Source: Rhizobium sp. (GTDB lineage: Bacteria > Pseudomonadota > Alphaproteobacteria > Rhizobiales > Rhizobiaceae). Taken from it: 62,258 nt of DNA. The stretch spans positions 8,694 to 70,951 of the forward strand of contig DPXQ01000164.1 in NCBI GenBank assembly GCA_003527225.1. The letters are read 5' to 3'. A program made the position numbers and the translations under genes. Every line of letters starts with the position of its first letter. Position 1 is the first letter of the stretch. Positions 25,481 to 34,849 of this stretch are shown piece after piece. The notes under the pieces were generated by a model that searched no databases, had not been told where the DNA came from, and saw only the letters and a program-made list of their open reading frames with translations.

Positions 25481-26482
25481 CTATTGAAGAAGCCGAAACT
25501 CCAGAAGAAGCGTCCGCTGCAGCATCGAATGGTTGTCGTCTGAGACGAGGAAGATGTGGATGGATCCATCGCCAGCTATAACTGCATCGATTCCTTCCAT
25601 GTTGTCGATCTGGTAGGAGAGATTGGCCTCCAACACGACCTCTCCCTCGACCACGGCACCGGGTTTCAGGCTATCTCCCTTGATCCTGAGAATGCGCATG
25701 CCGACGCCGGTGGCAAGCGTAAAGCGCCGCTTGAGAAGAAGCAGGTCGCCGTCGGGAAGAAAGACGCCATCGGTAACATCGAAGCCATCGCGGGATACGA
25801 CCCGGAACTCGCCCTCTAGCGGGCCATCGAGAATACCGGCAATGAGGTTGCCGTTCTCATCGAAACTCTTCTCCGCAACGGCGACAAGCGAACCCTTCAA
25901 CGGGCTGTACATCGGCGCGACGGCAAGTGTCTCCAAACCACCATTGCCGCGCAATCGCCTGACTGGAAACGGCAACGGCAGCGCCATGCGGGACGGGCGG
26001 GCGATCTCCACCTCGGAAAGCGGCGAAAAAGCCGTCACACGGTGACGTTGCTCGTATCCGACGAAAACCTCGTCACCGCGAATCGCGAGGCTTTCGGCGT
26101 CGACCGACCACTTGTTCTGATTATAGCTGCCATCGATATCGCGCATGGATACGACCGACACGTCCTCGATACCGGAAAGCCGACCTTCCGTATCCCGCTT
26201 GATCGCGCCCCTGAGCCAGTGACCGGTATCGAGCACGCCAATGAAATGCACACCATCGGGCAGGAAGCGGATTGATGACCAGGCTCCGAATCTGGCTTCG
26301 GGCGACGACAGCTCGACACCGCCGAGAAACTCGAAAGAGCCGAAGCGGGCGCCCACAGAGCTGCGATCGAAATAGGGGATCTGTTCGCCTGAAACCGCCG
26401 GCTGGACCGGCTCTTCGGCAGCGGTGCCATGAGCCAAGACGGCGGTACTCACCAGCAAGGCAACGGCAAATCCTCTCATCAC
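25481..26482 (-). CDS. Exported esterase-like phytase-family protein
   Basis: A 333-residue protein with a clear signal peptide (about residues 1-22, cut near GTAAEE) and a phytase-like / SdiA-regulated type beta-propeller domain (PF13449-like): FGAWSSIRFLPDGVHFIGVLDTG, SLAIRGDEVFVGYEQRHRV and NMEGIDAVIAGDGSIHIFLVSDDN mark successive blades. Despite the family name, true phytase activity is not shown for most members. It begins 6 bp after the cobT stop on the same strand, so it is probably co-transcribed with cobS-cobT, although nothing connects it with cobalamin. Confidence 0.8.
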   Translation of the reverse strand: MMRGFAVALLVSTAVLAHGTAAEEPVQPAVSGEQIPYFDRSSVGARFGSFEFLGGVELSSPEARFGAWSSIRFLPDGVHFIGVLDTGHWLRGAIKRDTEGRLSGIEDVSVVSMRDIDGSYNQNKWSVDAESLAIRGDEVFVGYEQRHRVTAFSPLSEVEIARPSRMALPLPFPVRRLRGNGGLETLAVAPMYSPLKGSLVAVAEKSFDENGNLIAGILDGPLEGEFRVVSRDGFDVTDGVFLPDGDLLLLKRRFTLATGVGMRILRIKGDSLKPGAVVEGEVVLEANLSYQIDNMEGIDAVIAGDGSIHIFLVSDDNHSMLQRTLLLEFRLLQ

Positions 26483-26488
26483 CGCCGC

Positions 26489-28378
26489 TTAACCAGCGCG
26501 GCGCATGCGGTCGCCACGCGCCTTGTCCTCGAAGAGTGCCGCAAGCTGTTCGGTCATCGCACCCGCCAACTCGTCGGCGTCGACGATGGTGACAGCCTTG
26601 CGATAATAACGCGTCACGTCATGTCCAATGCCGATGGCCAGCAGTTCGACCGGCGAGCGCGTTTCGATCTGCTCGATCACGGCGCGCAGATGGCGCTCGA
26701 GGTAATTGCCCGGGTTGACCGACAGCGTCGAGTCGTCGACAGGCGCACCGTCCGAGATCATCATCAATATCTTGCGCTGCTCGCGCCGGGCGATCAGCCT
26801 ATTATGCGCCCACATGAGCGCTTCGCCATCGATATTTTCCTTGAGCAGGCCTTCCCGCATCATCAGGCCGAGATTGCGCCGCGCGCGGCGCCAGGGTGCA
26901 TCGGCCGACTTGTAGATGATGTGCCTGAGATCGTTGAGGCGACCGGGCGTCGCCGGCTTGCCGTTGGCAAGCCACTTCTCACGCGACTGGCCGCCCTTCC
27001 AGGCCTTGGTGGTGAAGCCGAGGATTTCCACCTTGACGCCGCAGCGCTCAAGCGTACGCGCCAGGATATCGGCGCAAGTAGCCGCAACGGTGATCGGGCG
27101 ACCGCGCATCGATCCGGAATTGTCGATGACCAGCGTCACCACCGTATCCCGGAACTGCGTGTCGCGCTCCATTTTGAACGAAAGAGGCTGCATCGGATCG
27201 ATCACCATGCGCGTCAGCCGCGCGGAGTCGAGATAGCCTTCCTCGAGATCGAAGTCCCAGGAGCGGTTCTGCTGCGCCATAAGGCGGCGCTGCAGGCGGT
27301 TGGCCAGTCGTCCAACCGCGCCTTGCAGATGGGCGAGTTGCTTGTCGAGAAATGCGCGCAGCCTGTCGAGTTCGGCCTCGTCGCAGAGTTCCTCGGCGGT
27401 GATGACCTCGTCGAACTCCTGCGTGTAGATCTTGTAGTCGACCTTCTCGTTGAAATCGTCGAAGGGGCTCGCAGGACGGCGCATCTCCCCGGGCGTCTCG
27501 GAATCCTCGTCGCCCTCTTCCATCATGTCGCCGTCGGAGATTTCGGCGCCGTCCATCTCGCCGTCGTCCATCTGCTCCTCGGAGGCTTCGCTCTCTTCGG
27601 CAGGAGCAGCATCGGCGCCTGCTTCGTTTTCGGCGTTTTCCTGCTCTTCCTCGTTGCTGCGCGGTTGGTCTTCTTCGGACGTGTCTTCCTGCTCGCTTTC
27701 GTCCGCTTCGTCGCCGAAATCCTCCGCCATTTCCATGGCGCTCAGCATGTGACGGATGACCTTCGCGAAAGCCTGCTGGTCGTTTATGGCGGCAGACAGT
27801 CCCTGAAGATCGCCAGCGGCCTTGTCCTCGATGAACGGGCGCCAGAGGTCGAGAACCTTGCCAGCACTTTCCGGCGGCTTCTCGCCGGTCAGTTTTTCGC
27901 GCACCAGCATCGCGACGGCTTCGGAAAGCGGGGCGTCCTCCTGCCTGCTGATCCCAGAGAAGTTCGCCTTGGCGTATTTCTCCGCATTCATGGATTGCAG
28001 ATTGGTGGCCATGCCACTCATCCGCAAGGCGCCGATAGACTCGACGCGCGCCTGCTCGACTGCATCGAAGACCGAACGCGCATCCGCTCCCTGCGGCGCC
28101 ATGGCCGCATGGACCTTCTGATCGTGGCAGGCAAGCCTGAGCGCCATGGAATCGCCAAGACCGCGCGTCACGGCAAGTTCATGGGCCGTCGGACGCTTGG
28201 AGAGCTCCGGCAGCCGCACGCGCTCGCCGGCAAGACCCGGACGCTCATTGGCAAACACAACCTCGACTTCGCCATTTCCCGCCACCGAGCGCACGCAGCC
28301 GCTGATCGCCCGGCGCAATGGCTCGGTATCCACCGCCGCACCGGGCTTTGCTCTTATGTTGTCGCCGGGACCTGCCAT
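26489..28378 (-). CDS. cobT: Aerobic cobaltochelatase subunit CobT
   Basis: A 629-residue subunit of the CobN-CobS-CobT chelatase that inserts cobalt into hydrogenobyrinic acid a,c-diamide during aerobic cobalamin synthesis. An N-terminal helical domain is followed by a very acidic linker (about residues 200-300, dominated by Glu, Asp and Ser) and a C-terminal VWA/integrin-I domain with the metal-site motif [10 protein letters not shown]. Length agrees with known CobT. It follows cobS by 15 bp. The large subunit CobN is not in this window. Confidence 0.95.
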   Translation of the reverse strand: MAGPGDNIRAKPGAAVDTEPLRRAISGCVRSVAGNGEVEVVFANERPGLAGERVRLPELSKRPTAHELAVTRGLGDSMALRLACHDQKVHAAMAPQGADARSVFDAVEQARVESIGALRMSGMATNLQSMNAEKYAKANFSGISRQEDAPLSEAVAMLVREKLTGEKPPESAGKVLDLWRPFIEDKAAGDLQGLSAAINDQQAFAKVIRHMLSAMEMAEDFGDEADESEQEDTSEEDQPRSNEEEQENAENEAGADAAPAEESEASEEQMDDGEMDGAEISDGDMMEEGDEDSETPGEMRRPASPFDDFNEKVDYKIYTQEFDEVITAEELCDEAELDRLRAFLDKQLAHLQGAVGRLANRLQRRLMAQQNRSWDFDLEEGYLDSARLTRMVIDPMQPLSFKMERDTQFRDTVVTLVIDNSGSMRGRPITVAATCADILARTLERCGVKVEILGFTTKAWKGGQSREKWLANGKPATPGRLNDLRHIIYKSADAPWRRARRNLGLMMREGLLKENIDGEALMWAHNRLIARREQRKILMMISDGAPVDDSTLSVNPGNYLERHLRAVIEQIETRSPVELLAIGIGHDVTRYYRKAVTIVDADELAGAMTEQLAALFEDKARGDRMRRAG

Positions 28379-28393
28379 CGTCAGAATGCTTCC

Positions 28394-29386
28394 TTAGGCG
28401 CCAAGAACGATATTGGCAGCGCTTTCCTTGAGTTCGACTCCGAAAGCACGCTGATACTGCTCGGCCACCAGGTTGCGCTCCAGTTCGTCGCATTTGTTGA
28501 GGAAGGTAACGCGGAACGAAAACGCAACATCGCCGAAGATCTCGGCATTCTCGGCCCATGTGATGACGGTGCGCGGGCTCATGACGGTCGAGAGATCGCC
28601 GTTCATGAAGGCCGACCGCGTCAGGTCGGCAAGCCGAACCATCCTCGAGACCGTATCGCGCCCAGTCTCGGTCGCTGCAAAGCTCTTGACCTTCGCCAGA
28701 ACGATCTCGACTTCTTTCTCGTGCGGAAGATAGTTGAGGGTCGTGACGATGGACCAGCGGTCCATCTGTGCCTGGTTGATCTGCTGCGTACCATGATAAA
28801 GGCCCGTCGTATCTCCGAGACCGACCGTATTTGCAGTCGCAAACAGCCGGAAGGCTGGATGGGGGCGTATCACGCGGCTCTGATCGAGCAGCGTCAGGCG
28901 GCCGGAGGATTCCAGCACGCGCTGGATCACGAACATGACATCCGGACGGCCGGCATCGTATTCGTCGAAGACGAGCGCCACATTGTGCTGGTAGGCCCAG
29001 GGAAGGATGCCATCCTTGAATTCGGTGATCTGCTTGCCGTCCTTGAGAACGATTGCATCCTTGCCGACCAGATCGATACGGCTGACGTGGCTGTCGAGAT
29101 TGACGCGTACACAAGGCCAGTTGAGACGGGCCGCGACCTGCTCGATATGTGTCGACTTGCCGGTACCGTGGAAACCGGAGACCATGACGCGGCGATTGTG
29201 GGCAAAGCCCGCGAGAATGGCGAGCGTGGTCTCCCGATCGAACAGGTAGTCAGGGTCAAGATCCGGCACATAGGCATCACCAGCGCTGTAGGCGGGGACG
29301 CGGATGTCGCTGTCTATCCCGAACACTTCCCGGACCGAAATAGTCGTGTCAGGGAGATTGGAAACATCAAGGTCAATTTTGTTCAT
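28394..29386 (-). CDS. cobS: Aerobic cobaltochelatase subunit CobS
   Basis: A 330-residue AAA+ ATPase that with CobT forms the ring powering cobalt insertion by CobN. Walker A is GFHGTGKST (about residue 86) and Walker B is [10 protein letters not shown]. The sensor-1 Asn region [14 protein letters not shown] is present. The start at 29386 gives [12 protein letters not shown], the usual N-terminus; the frame extends 12 codons upstream. It leads the cobS-cobT-phytase-like run. Confidence 0.95.
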   Translation of the reverse strand: MNKIDLDVSNLPDTTISVREVFGIDSDIRVPAYSAGDAYVPDLDPDYLFDRETTLAILAGFAHNRRVMVSGFHGTGKSTHIEQVAARLNWPCVRVNLDSHVSRIDLVGKDAIVLKDGKQITEFKDGILPWAYQHNVALVFDEYDAGRPDVMFVIQRVLESSGRLTLLDQSRVIRPHPAFRLFATANTVGLGDTTGLYHGTQQINQAQMDRWSIVTTLNYLPHEKEVEIVLAKVKSFAATETGRDTVSRMVRLADLTRSAFMNGDLSTVMSPRTVITWAENAEIFGDVAFSFRVTFLNKCDELERNLVAEQYQRAFGVELKESAANIVLGA

Positions 29387-29451
29387 CGTCTCTCCATGCC
29401 GGACGGCAGCGGCCGGCTGCATAAATCAAGCTTATTCCGTAGCGTTTTCGA

Positions 29452-30078
29452 TTAACAGAAACCAGCCTGCTTTAACAATTGATACGCCTGAATAACAGCG
29501 CGAAAACGCTCTTCAGATCCTCTGTCTCCGCCATTTGCGTCCGGATGGTGTTTTTTTACCAGTTCCTTGTAGCGGCTCTTGATCTCGGCGGCCGTCGAAT
29601 TGGCGGTTAGCCCAAGCGTGTCGAGAGCTTTTGTTTCCAGAGTCTTCAATTTTCTCATTTGCGTCTGGAACCGCGGCGCATTGCCGCGTCCTTGGGCTAC
29701 AAAGCCAAAGGGGTCCTTCATACGCGCCTGCGCACCGGCCGAACCTGAACGCACGGTGGAGTGAAGCGGGCTGCTCCTTGCCGCCTTGTTCACGCCCACA
29801 GTCCAGGTCGGTCTGTGGCCGGTAACGGCTTCCTTCTGGTAGCGCGCGATCTCGCCGTCCGACAGGCCGGAGAAGTAATTATAGCCTTTGTTGTATTCCT
29901 TCACATGTTCGAAACAGAAGAGGAAAAACTGTCCTTCGGCATTGCGGCCAACCGGCGCGCGATGGACTCCCGGTTTTTCGCAACCATCCCATTGGCAGGT
30001 GGGAGATGCGGGCGCGGCATCCTGCTCTTTTTTCCGGCGCGTGCGGATACGATCGAAATATTTTGAGTCGAGTTTCAT
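29452..30078 (-). CDS. J-domain protein with N-terminal Cys/His region
   Basis: A 208-residue DnaJ-like protein in which the J domain is C-terminal (about residues 152-205) with the HPD motif in KKHHPDANGG that stimulates DnaK. The N-terminal part contains CQWDGCEKPGVHRAP and FFLFCFEHVKEYN, a Cys/His pattern that could hold zinc. This layout recurs in Alphaproteobacteria as a small J-domain family of unknown client. It is divergent from bolA across 109 bp and 65 bp upstream of cobS on the same strand. Confidence 0.8.
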   Translation of the reverse strand: MKLDSKYFDRIRTRRKKEQDAAPASPTCQWDGCEKPGVHRAPVGRNAEGQFFLFCFEHVKEYNKGYNYFSGLSDGEIARYQKEAVTGHRPTWTVGVNKAARSSPLHSTVRSGSAGAQARMKDPFGFVAQGRGNAPRFQTQMRKLKTLETKALDTLGLTANSTAAEIKSRYKELVKKHHPDANGGDRGSEERFRAVIQAYQLLKQAGFC

Positions 30079-30187
30079 TGTCGAATTATGGGGTCTCGGA
30101 TGTCACACAACAAGAATTGACAAATCGGAATGTTATGGGCTTTGTGAGGGCTTTTTCCCTCAAGGGTCAGAGCTGGAGATGACGCTC

Positions 30188-30469
30188 ATGTCAGTCCGAT
30201 CAAGCATCGAAGCCAAACTCACGAACGCCTTCCATCCCGAGCGCCTGGTCGTTCTGGACGAGAGCATGCAGCATGCCGGTCATCAGCCCGACATCACCGG
30301 CACCGGCGAAACCCATATGCGGATTCGGATCGTCGCCGATGCATTTTCGGGAATGCCGCGGATCGCCCGCCACCGCGCCATCACCGAGTTGCTGAAAGAA
30401 GAGCTGGACGCCGGATTGCACGCGCTCGCGATCGAACCTGCAGCCCCCGGGGAAGCCACACGCTGGTAA
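30188..30469 (+). CDS. bolA: BolA-family protein
   Basis: A 93-residue BolA-like protein. The HAGHQPDITGTGETHMRI segment and the helix-turn RIARHRAITELLKEEL match the family, which forms [2Fe-2S]-bridged complexes with monothiol glutaredoxins and also acts on gene expression and morphology. The start at 30188 is preferred because GGAG stands nine bases ahead; an in-frame ATG at 30179 overlaps that site. It is divergent from the J-domain gene and convergent with the CorC-like gene, ending 5 bp before its stop. Confidence 0.88.
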   Translation: MSVRSSIEAKLTNAFHPERLVVLDESMQHAGHQPDITGTGETHMRIRIVADAFSGMPRIARHRAITELLKEELDAGLHALAIEPAAPGEATRW

Positions 30470-30474
30470 GGTCC

Positions 30475-31782
30475 TCAGGCGCCTTTGTCCGCGGCATCAG
30501 CTGGACGGATCCGCAACTTCGTGATGCGGTTCTTCTCGCGCTTCATGACGATGAAGCGCTTGCCGTAGAAGGTGAAGGCCTGCCTTTCCTCAGGGATCGA
30601 CTTCGATTCGTGGATCACCAGGCCGGCAATCGTCGTTGCTTCCTCATCGGGAAGGTTCCAGTCCAATGCACGGTTGATGTCACGGATCGGAACGGCGCCG
30701 TCAACGACGATCGAACCATCGGCCTCCTGGCGCACGCCCTGAATTTCTAGGTCGTGCTCGTCGGAGATGTCGCCGACGATTTCTTCCAGAATATCCTCGA
30801 GCGTGACGATCCCCTGCACCTCTCCATATTCATCGACGACGACGGCAAAATGGACCTTGCGGCGCAGAAATGCGTTCAACTGGTCCTTCAGGTTGGTCGC
30901 GTCCGGCACAAACCATGGTTTCTGCGCGATCTTCACAATATCGAGATTGTGCGGCTCGACATTCGGCTCGGCGAGCGCGCGCAGCAGATCCTTGGCATGT
31001 ACGACGCCAATGATGTTGTCCGTGGAACCGCGCCAGAGCGGCATGCGGGTATACGGACTTTCCAGCACGGCGCGAACGGCGACCTCCGGAGGATCGTCTG
31101 CGTTTACCGCACGCATTGACGTCCGGTGAATCATGATATCGGAAACCTCTAGTTCTCCGAGATCGAGCACACCCCCGAGACGGTCGCGGTCGGCCTTGAT
31201 CACTGAGCCTTCCCGATGAAGGAGATTGACGGCGCCGCGCAACTCTTCATGCGCCGAAAGCATCGGGACCTCCTTCGATATTGTCAGGCCGAAAATACCG
31301 AGCAGTCCGCGTACGGTGAAATTCACCGCCGAGGAGAGTGGGCCAACAACTCCGACGAATATTCTCACCGCAGGCGCCACGAAGAGGGCGAAACGGTCAG
31401 GCGAGGAGATTGCCCAGCTTTTCGGCAGGACTTCCGAGAAGATTACAAGAACGACGGTCATGACGATCGTAGCGATCGCCACACCGGAATCACCGAACAA
31501 GCCGAGGAAGAGGCTCGTCGTTAGCGAAGAGGCAAGAATGTTGACGAGGTTGTTACCGATCAACAAGGCACCGATCAGACGGTCCCGGCGTTCGGTGAGC
31601 TTGTTGACCAACTTGGCGCGCAGATCGCCGCTGTTCTCCATGGAATGCATGCGCGCCCGCGAAGCCGCCGTTAACGCCGTCTCCGAGCCAGAGAAAAATG
31701 CCGAAGCAGCAATCAGGCCGACGATCCCAAGGATCAAGGGCCAATACTCGCCTAGCAATGCCAGAAGGCTTTCAAACGTCAT
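30475..31782 (-). CDS. HlyC/CorC (DUF21-CBS) family membrane protein
   Basis: A 435-residue protein with an N-terminal DUF21/CNNM membrane domain of about four helices (SGSETALTAASRARM is the family signature near residue 30), a CBS-domain pair (about residues 205-330; VVVDEYGEVQGIVTLEDILEE is in the second) and a C-terminal CorC/HlyC transport-associated domain. Related proteins export or import Mg2+/Co2+. Its ATG overlaps the aroB stop by four bases (ATGA), so it is translated from the aroK-aroB transcript, an arrangement conserved in rhizobia. Confidence 0.87.
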   Translation of the reverse strand: MTFESLLALLGEYWPLILGIVGLIAASAFFSGSETALTAASRARMHSMENSGDLRAKLVNKLTERRDRLIGALLIGNNLVNILASSLTTSLFLGLFGDSGVAIATIVMTVVLVIFSEVLPKSWAISSPDRFALFVAPAVRIFVGVVGPLSSAVNFTVRGLLGIFGLTISKEVPMLSAHEELRGAVNLLHREGSVIKADRDRLGGVLDLGELEVSDIMIHRTSMRAVNADDPPEVAVRAVLESPYTRMPLWRGSTDNIIGVVHAKDLLRALAEPNVEPHNLDIVKIAQKPWFVPDATNLKDQLNAFLRRKVHFAVVVDEYGEVQGIVTLEDILEEIVGDISDEHDLEIQGVRQEADGSIVVDGAVPIRDINRALDWNLPDEEATTIAGLVIHESKSIPEERQAFTFYGKRFIVMKREKNRITKLRIRPADAADKGA

Positions 31783-32906
31783 TTCGGTTGCATTTCCTCA
31801 AGAAAGCTGAAGACCTCGGATGAAGGGACATCATCGGCAACGAAGGATTGGCCTATGCCGCGGGTCAGGATGAACGTCAGCTTGCCGCCCTTGACCTTCT
31901 TGTCCTGGGCGATCGCGTCCATCAATATATCGGTCGGCGGAAGCTCGCCTTCAATATCGCTCATCGCGGTGGGGAGGCCAACTGCCTTCAGATGCGCCTT
32001 CACGCGAGCCGTATCATCGGGACTTGCGAGATTGAGACGTGCGGAGAACTGGTGCGCCAGAACCGTGCCGATAGCCACGCCCTCGCCATGCACGAGCCGG
32101 CTGCTGTCATATTGCGTTGCGGCTTCGAGAGCGTGGCCAAAGGTATGGCCGAGATTGAGCAGCGCGCGCCGGCCGTGTTCTCGCTCGTCGGCGGCGACGA
32201 CCTCGGCTTTCGCTTGGCAGCTGGCGGCAATAGCCTCGATCCGAGCTTCGCCTCCAGAAAACACGTCCCTCCAGTTGCTCTCCAGCCACTCGAAGAATTC
32301 CGGCTTGTCGATCAGTCCGTATTTCACCACTTCCGCATATCCGGCCCTAAATTCGCGCTCGCTCAAGGTATTCAGCACATCCGTGTCGGCTAGAACGAGA
32401 TCTGGCTGGTTGAAGACGCCGATCAGGTTTTTTCCCTGGCGTGCGTTGATGCCGGTCTTGCCGCCGACCGAGGAATCAACCTGCGATAAAAGCGATGTCG
32501 GAACCTGCACGAATCGGACGCCGCGCCGCACGATGCCCGCGGCAAAGCCCGCGAGATCGCCGATGACACCGCCGCCAAGCGCGATGACGGAGTCATTGCG
32601 CTCGATACGCGCTTCGAGAAGCACATCACAGACCCTCATCAGGTGCTCGAAGCTCTTCGTCTTCTCGCCCGCCGGCAGGCTGAGGGAGACCGCCTCTATA
32701 CCATCGGTCTGCAGACTGTCCATCAGCGCATCGAGATAAAGGAGGCCGACATTTTCGTCGGTGATGATGGCTGCCTTGCGGCCCTTGATGCGCGTAGAAA
32801 TCTCGCCACCGGCCCGGCCGATCAGCCCCTTGCCGATCAGAATATCATACGATCGCTCGCCAAGGGGGACATGAACCAGACGCTCTTGGGTATCAACTTC
32901 ACTCAT
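31779..32906 (-). CDS. aroB: 3-dehydroquinate synthase
   Basis: A 375-residue NAD- and metal-dependent enzyme for step two of the shikimate pathway. GGGVIGDLAGFAAGIVRRG is the NAD-binding glycine-rich region, PTSLLSQVDSSVGGKTGIN the substrate loop, and LNLGHTFGHALEA carries metal-binding His residues. The start at 32906 overlaps the aroK stop by four bases (ATGA). The frame is open to 33137 but that part is antisense-like within aroK. aroK-aroB-corC form a tightly coupled operon. Confidence 0.96.
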   Translation of the reverse strand: MSEVDTQERLVHVPLGERSYDILIGKGLIGRAGGEISTRIKGRKAAIITDENVGLLYLDALMDSLQTDGIEAVSLSLPAGEKTKSFEHLMRVCDVLLEARIERNDSVIALGGGVIGDLAGFAAGIVRRGVRFVQVPTSLLSQVDSSVGGKTGINARQGKNLIGVFNQPDLVLADTDVLNTLSEREFRAGYAEVVKYGLIDKPEFFEWLESNWRDVFSGGEARIEAIAASCQAKAEVVAADEREHGRRALLNLGHTFGHALEAATQYDSSRLVHGEGVAIGTVLAHQFSARLNLASPDDTARVKAHLKAVGLPTAMSDIEGELPPTDILMDAIAQDKKVKGGKLTFILTRGIGQSFVADDVPSSEVFSFLEEMQPK

Positions 32907-33493
32907 GTTTTTTTGCCTTTGGTGGAAAAATCGATAATTGCCGCCATGACTTCGTCGACGATGACTTCCTTGCGCTCGTCGCGCGACTGCACCGTCAGAT
33001 CGGCTAGCGCATAGATCGGGTAGCGCTGGTTCATCAGGTTCTCCAGCGTCTGCTTCGGATTCTCTGTCTTCAGAAGCGGCCGATGATCGCGCTTGTTCAC
33101 CCGCTCCCAGAGCACATCGAGATCGGCCTTGAGCCATAGCGAAATACCGCCCTGTTCGATCTGATTCCGCGTCTTCTCGTTTATAAAGGCGCCGCCGCCT
33201 GTGGAAATGACACGAGGGCCCGTTTTCAGGAGCCGCTTGATGACACGAGTTTCGAGTGCCCGAAATTCACTTTCGCCATAGGCTTCGAAAAGTTCGCTGA
33301 CGGTCATGCGCGAAACGCGCTCGATCTCGGCGTCGGTATCCACGAAGGGCAAGCCGAGTTGCGATGCGGTCATGCGACCGATCGCTGATTTCCCGGCGCC
33401 CATCAGCCCGACGAAGACGAGATTACGCCGCCCGAGCGCAGCGCGCGCACGCGCACTCGGCGTTAGGGCAACGGTTGTGGTCAAATCGGTCAT
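32903..33493 (-). CDS. aroK: Shikimate kinase
   Basis: A 196-residue P-loop kinase that phosphorylates shikimate. Walker A is GLMGAGKSAIG (about residues 31-41), the shikimate-binding DTDAEIE and GGGAF motifs and the LID Arg region RDHRPLL are all present. It carries an N-terminal extension of about 25 residues relative to E. coli AroK, usual in rhizobia. The start at 33493 is the first conserved Met; the frame runs on to 33802 without support. First gene of the aroK-aroB-corC operon. Confidence 0.95.
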   Translation of the reverse strand: MTDLTTTVALTPSARARAALGRRNLVFVGLMGAGKSAIGRMTASQLGLPFVDTDAEIERVSRMTVSELFEAYGESEFRALETRVIKRLLKTGPRVISTGGGAFINEKTRNQIEQGGISLWLKADLDVLWERVNKRDHRPLLKTENPKQTLENLMNQRYPIYALADLTVQSRDERKEVIVDEVMAAIIDFSTKGKKT

Positions 33494-33643
33494 TGGCCTG
33501 TTCGCATCTCTTCTCTGATCGGTATTGACAAATGAACGCCAAGCGTCAAGCCATTCGCGCCGAAAGACGGGTGCTGTACGGGCTTGCAACAGTAACTGGG
33601 CCACTTCATATAGGACGAGCGTTCGCGGGCGAAGGATCAATTG

Positions 33644-33796
33644 ATGCCGACATTGTTTCGTTTCTTGTTCATCTGCGCAACGATCGCTGGAATGGTCTAT
33701 GGAACTATGTATGCGCTGGTATTGTTCGTTGAGCCAAGAGAACGAGACATCACGGTGCGCATCCCTTCCGAACGGGTTAACCCGCCTGAGCAATAG
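33644..33796 (+). CDS. Small single-pass membrane protein upstream of xerD
   Basis: A 50-residue open frame, MPTLFRFLFICATIAGMVYG at its start, with one strong hydrophobic helix (about residues 5-30) followed by a polar tail EPRERDITVRIPSERVNPPE. Preceded by AAGGATC. The helix-plus-charged-tail pattern and the Arg/Glu/Pro-rich end look like a real small membrane protein, and similar short frames occur between aroK and xerD in other rhizobia as I recall them. Function unknown. It stops 46 bp before xerD on the same strand. Confidence 0.65.
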   Translation: MPTLFRFLFICATIAGMVYGTMYALVLFVEPRERDITVRIPSERVNPPEQ

Positions 33797-33842
33797 GCTC
33801 ACGCGATAGGCTCAAGCAAAAGGCAAAGTCAGGAAATCTCTC

Positions 33843-34790
33843 GTGTCCGATCTGAGCCAAGCCCGCGTCGAGGCATTTCTGGAAATGATGAGCGCTGAGC
33901 GCGGCGCGGCCGGAAACACGCTTGCCTCGTATGAGCGCGATCTCGATGACCTGCAATCCTTCCTCGCCGGGCGAAAGACACGGCTCGCCCAGGCCGCATC
34001 GCAGGACCTCGCCGCTTATCTGTCCGATCTCGCCAAGCGGGGTTTCCAGCCCACGTCACAGGCACGGCGTCTCTCGGCCATGCGCCAGTTCTTCAAGTTT
34101 CTCTATGCCGAAGGCCTGCGCACGGATGACCCCACCTCCGTGCTCGACGCACCGAAGAAAGGCCGTCCGCTGCCCAAGACCCTCTCCATCGATGATGTCA
34201 GCCGCCTGCTGTCAAAGGCCGGAGAAGAGGCCGCGCTCGAGGGTCCAGAAAGGCTGTCGCGGATACGAACCCTGGCGCTGCTGGAGCTACTTTACGCGAC
34301 CGGAATGAGGGTGAGCGAACTGGTCTCGCTTCCGGCAAAGGTTCTGGCCCAGGAAGGACGCTTTCTCGTTATACGCGGCAAGGGAAACAAGGAAAGGCTG
34401 GTGCCGCTTTCCAAAGCCGCGATTGCCGCCGTTCGCGTCTACGGTGCGGAACTTGCCGCCCAAGCCAAGAAGGGAGCGCCCGCCAGCCCATGGCTCTTTC
34501 CGGCAGCGAGCAAGGAGGGCTACCTGCCGCGCCAAGTCTTTGCGCGGGACTTGAAAGAACTTGCCATCAGAGCTGGTCTGGACGCCGCTGCGATCTCTCC
34601 TCATGTCCTTCGGCATGCCTTTGCCAGCCATCTCCTGGCAAATGGTGCGGACCTCAGGGTCGTACAGGAATTGCTCGGACATTCCGACATTTCCACGACA
34701 CAAATTTATACTCATGTGCTTGATGAACGCCTGCAGCAACTGGTTCAAACACATCACCCCCTTGCCAAAGTGGCGAAAAACCACGATTAG
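33843..34790 (+). CDS. xerD: Site-specific tyrosine recombinase XerD
   Basis: A 315-residue tyrosine recombinase that resolves chromosome dimers at dif with XerC. An N-terminal SAM-like core-binding domain is followed by the catalytic domain with Arg in [11 protein letters not shown], Lys in [19 protein letters not shown], the second His in ELLGHSDIS and nucleophile Tyr in TTQIYTHV. All catalytic residues are intact, and length is normal for a housekeeping Xer protein; no att-like repeats or phage genes surround it. GTG start. Confidence 0.92.
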   Translation: MSDLSQARVEAFLEMMSAERGAAGNTLASYERDLDDLQSFLAGRKTRLAQAASQDLAAYLSDLAKRGFQPTSQARRLSAMRQFFKFLYAEGLRTDDPTSVLDAPKKGRPLPKTLSIDDVSRLLSKAGEEAALEGPERLSRIRTLALLELLYATGMRVSELVSLPAKVLAQEGRFLVIRGKGNKERLVPLSKAAIAAVRVYGAELAAQAKKGAPASPWLFPAASKEGYLPRQVFARDLKELAIRAGLDAAAISPHVLRHAFASHLLANGADLRVVQELLGHSDISTTQIYTHVLDERLQQLVQTHHPLAKVAKNHD

Positions 34791-34849
34791 GACCGGCAAA
34801 GCCGGCCACGCGCCCATGAAGCAAGCGCATAACGATCGGAAAGCGTTTC

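Noticed and set aside
29387..29451. Cobalamin riboswitch ahead of cobS
   Set aside because: The 65-bp gap is too short and no B12-box-like sequence is visible.
26429..29455. 1008-codon plus-strand open frame across cobS and cobT
   Set aside because: It is antisense to two strongly conserved genes; its composition (Arg, His, Gly, Asp-rich) is that of antisense frames in high-GC DNA, and no domain is visible.
33843..34790. Integrase of a mobile element
   Set aside because: All features and neighbours (aroK, accA) indicate the housekeeping recombinase XerD; no att repeats, tRNA junction or phage genes are near.
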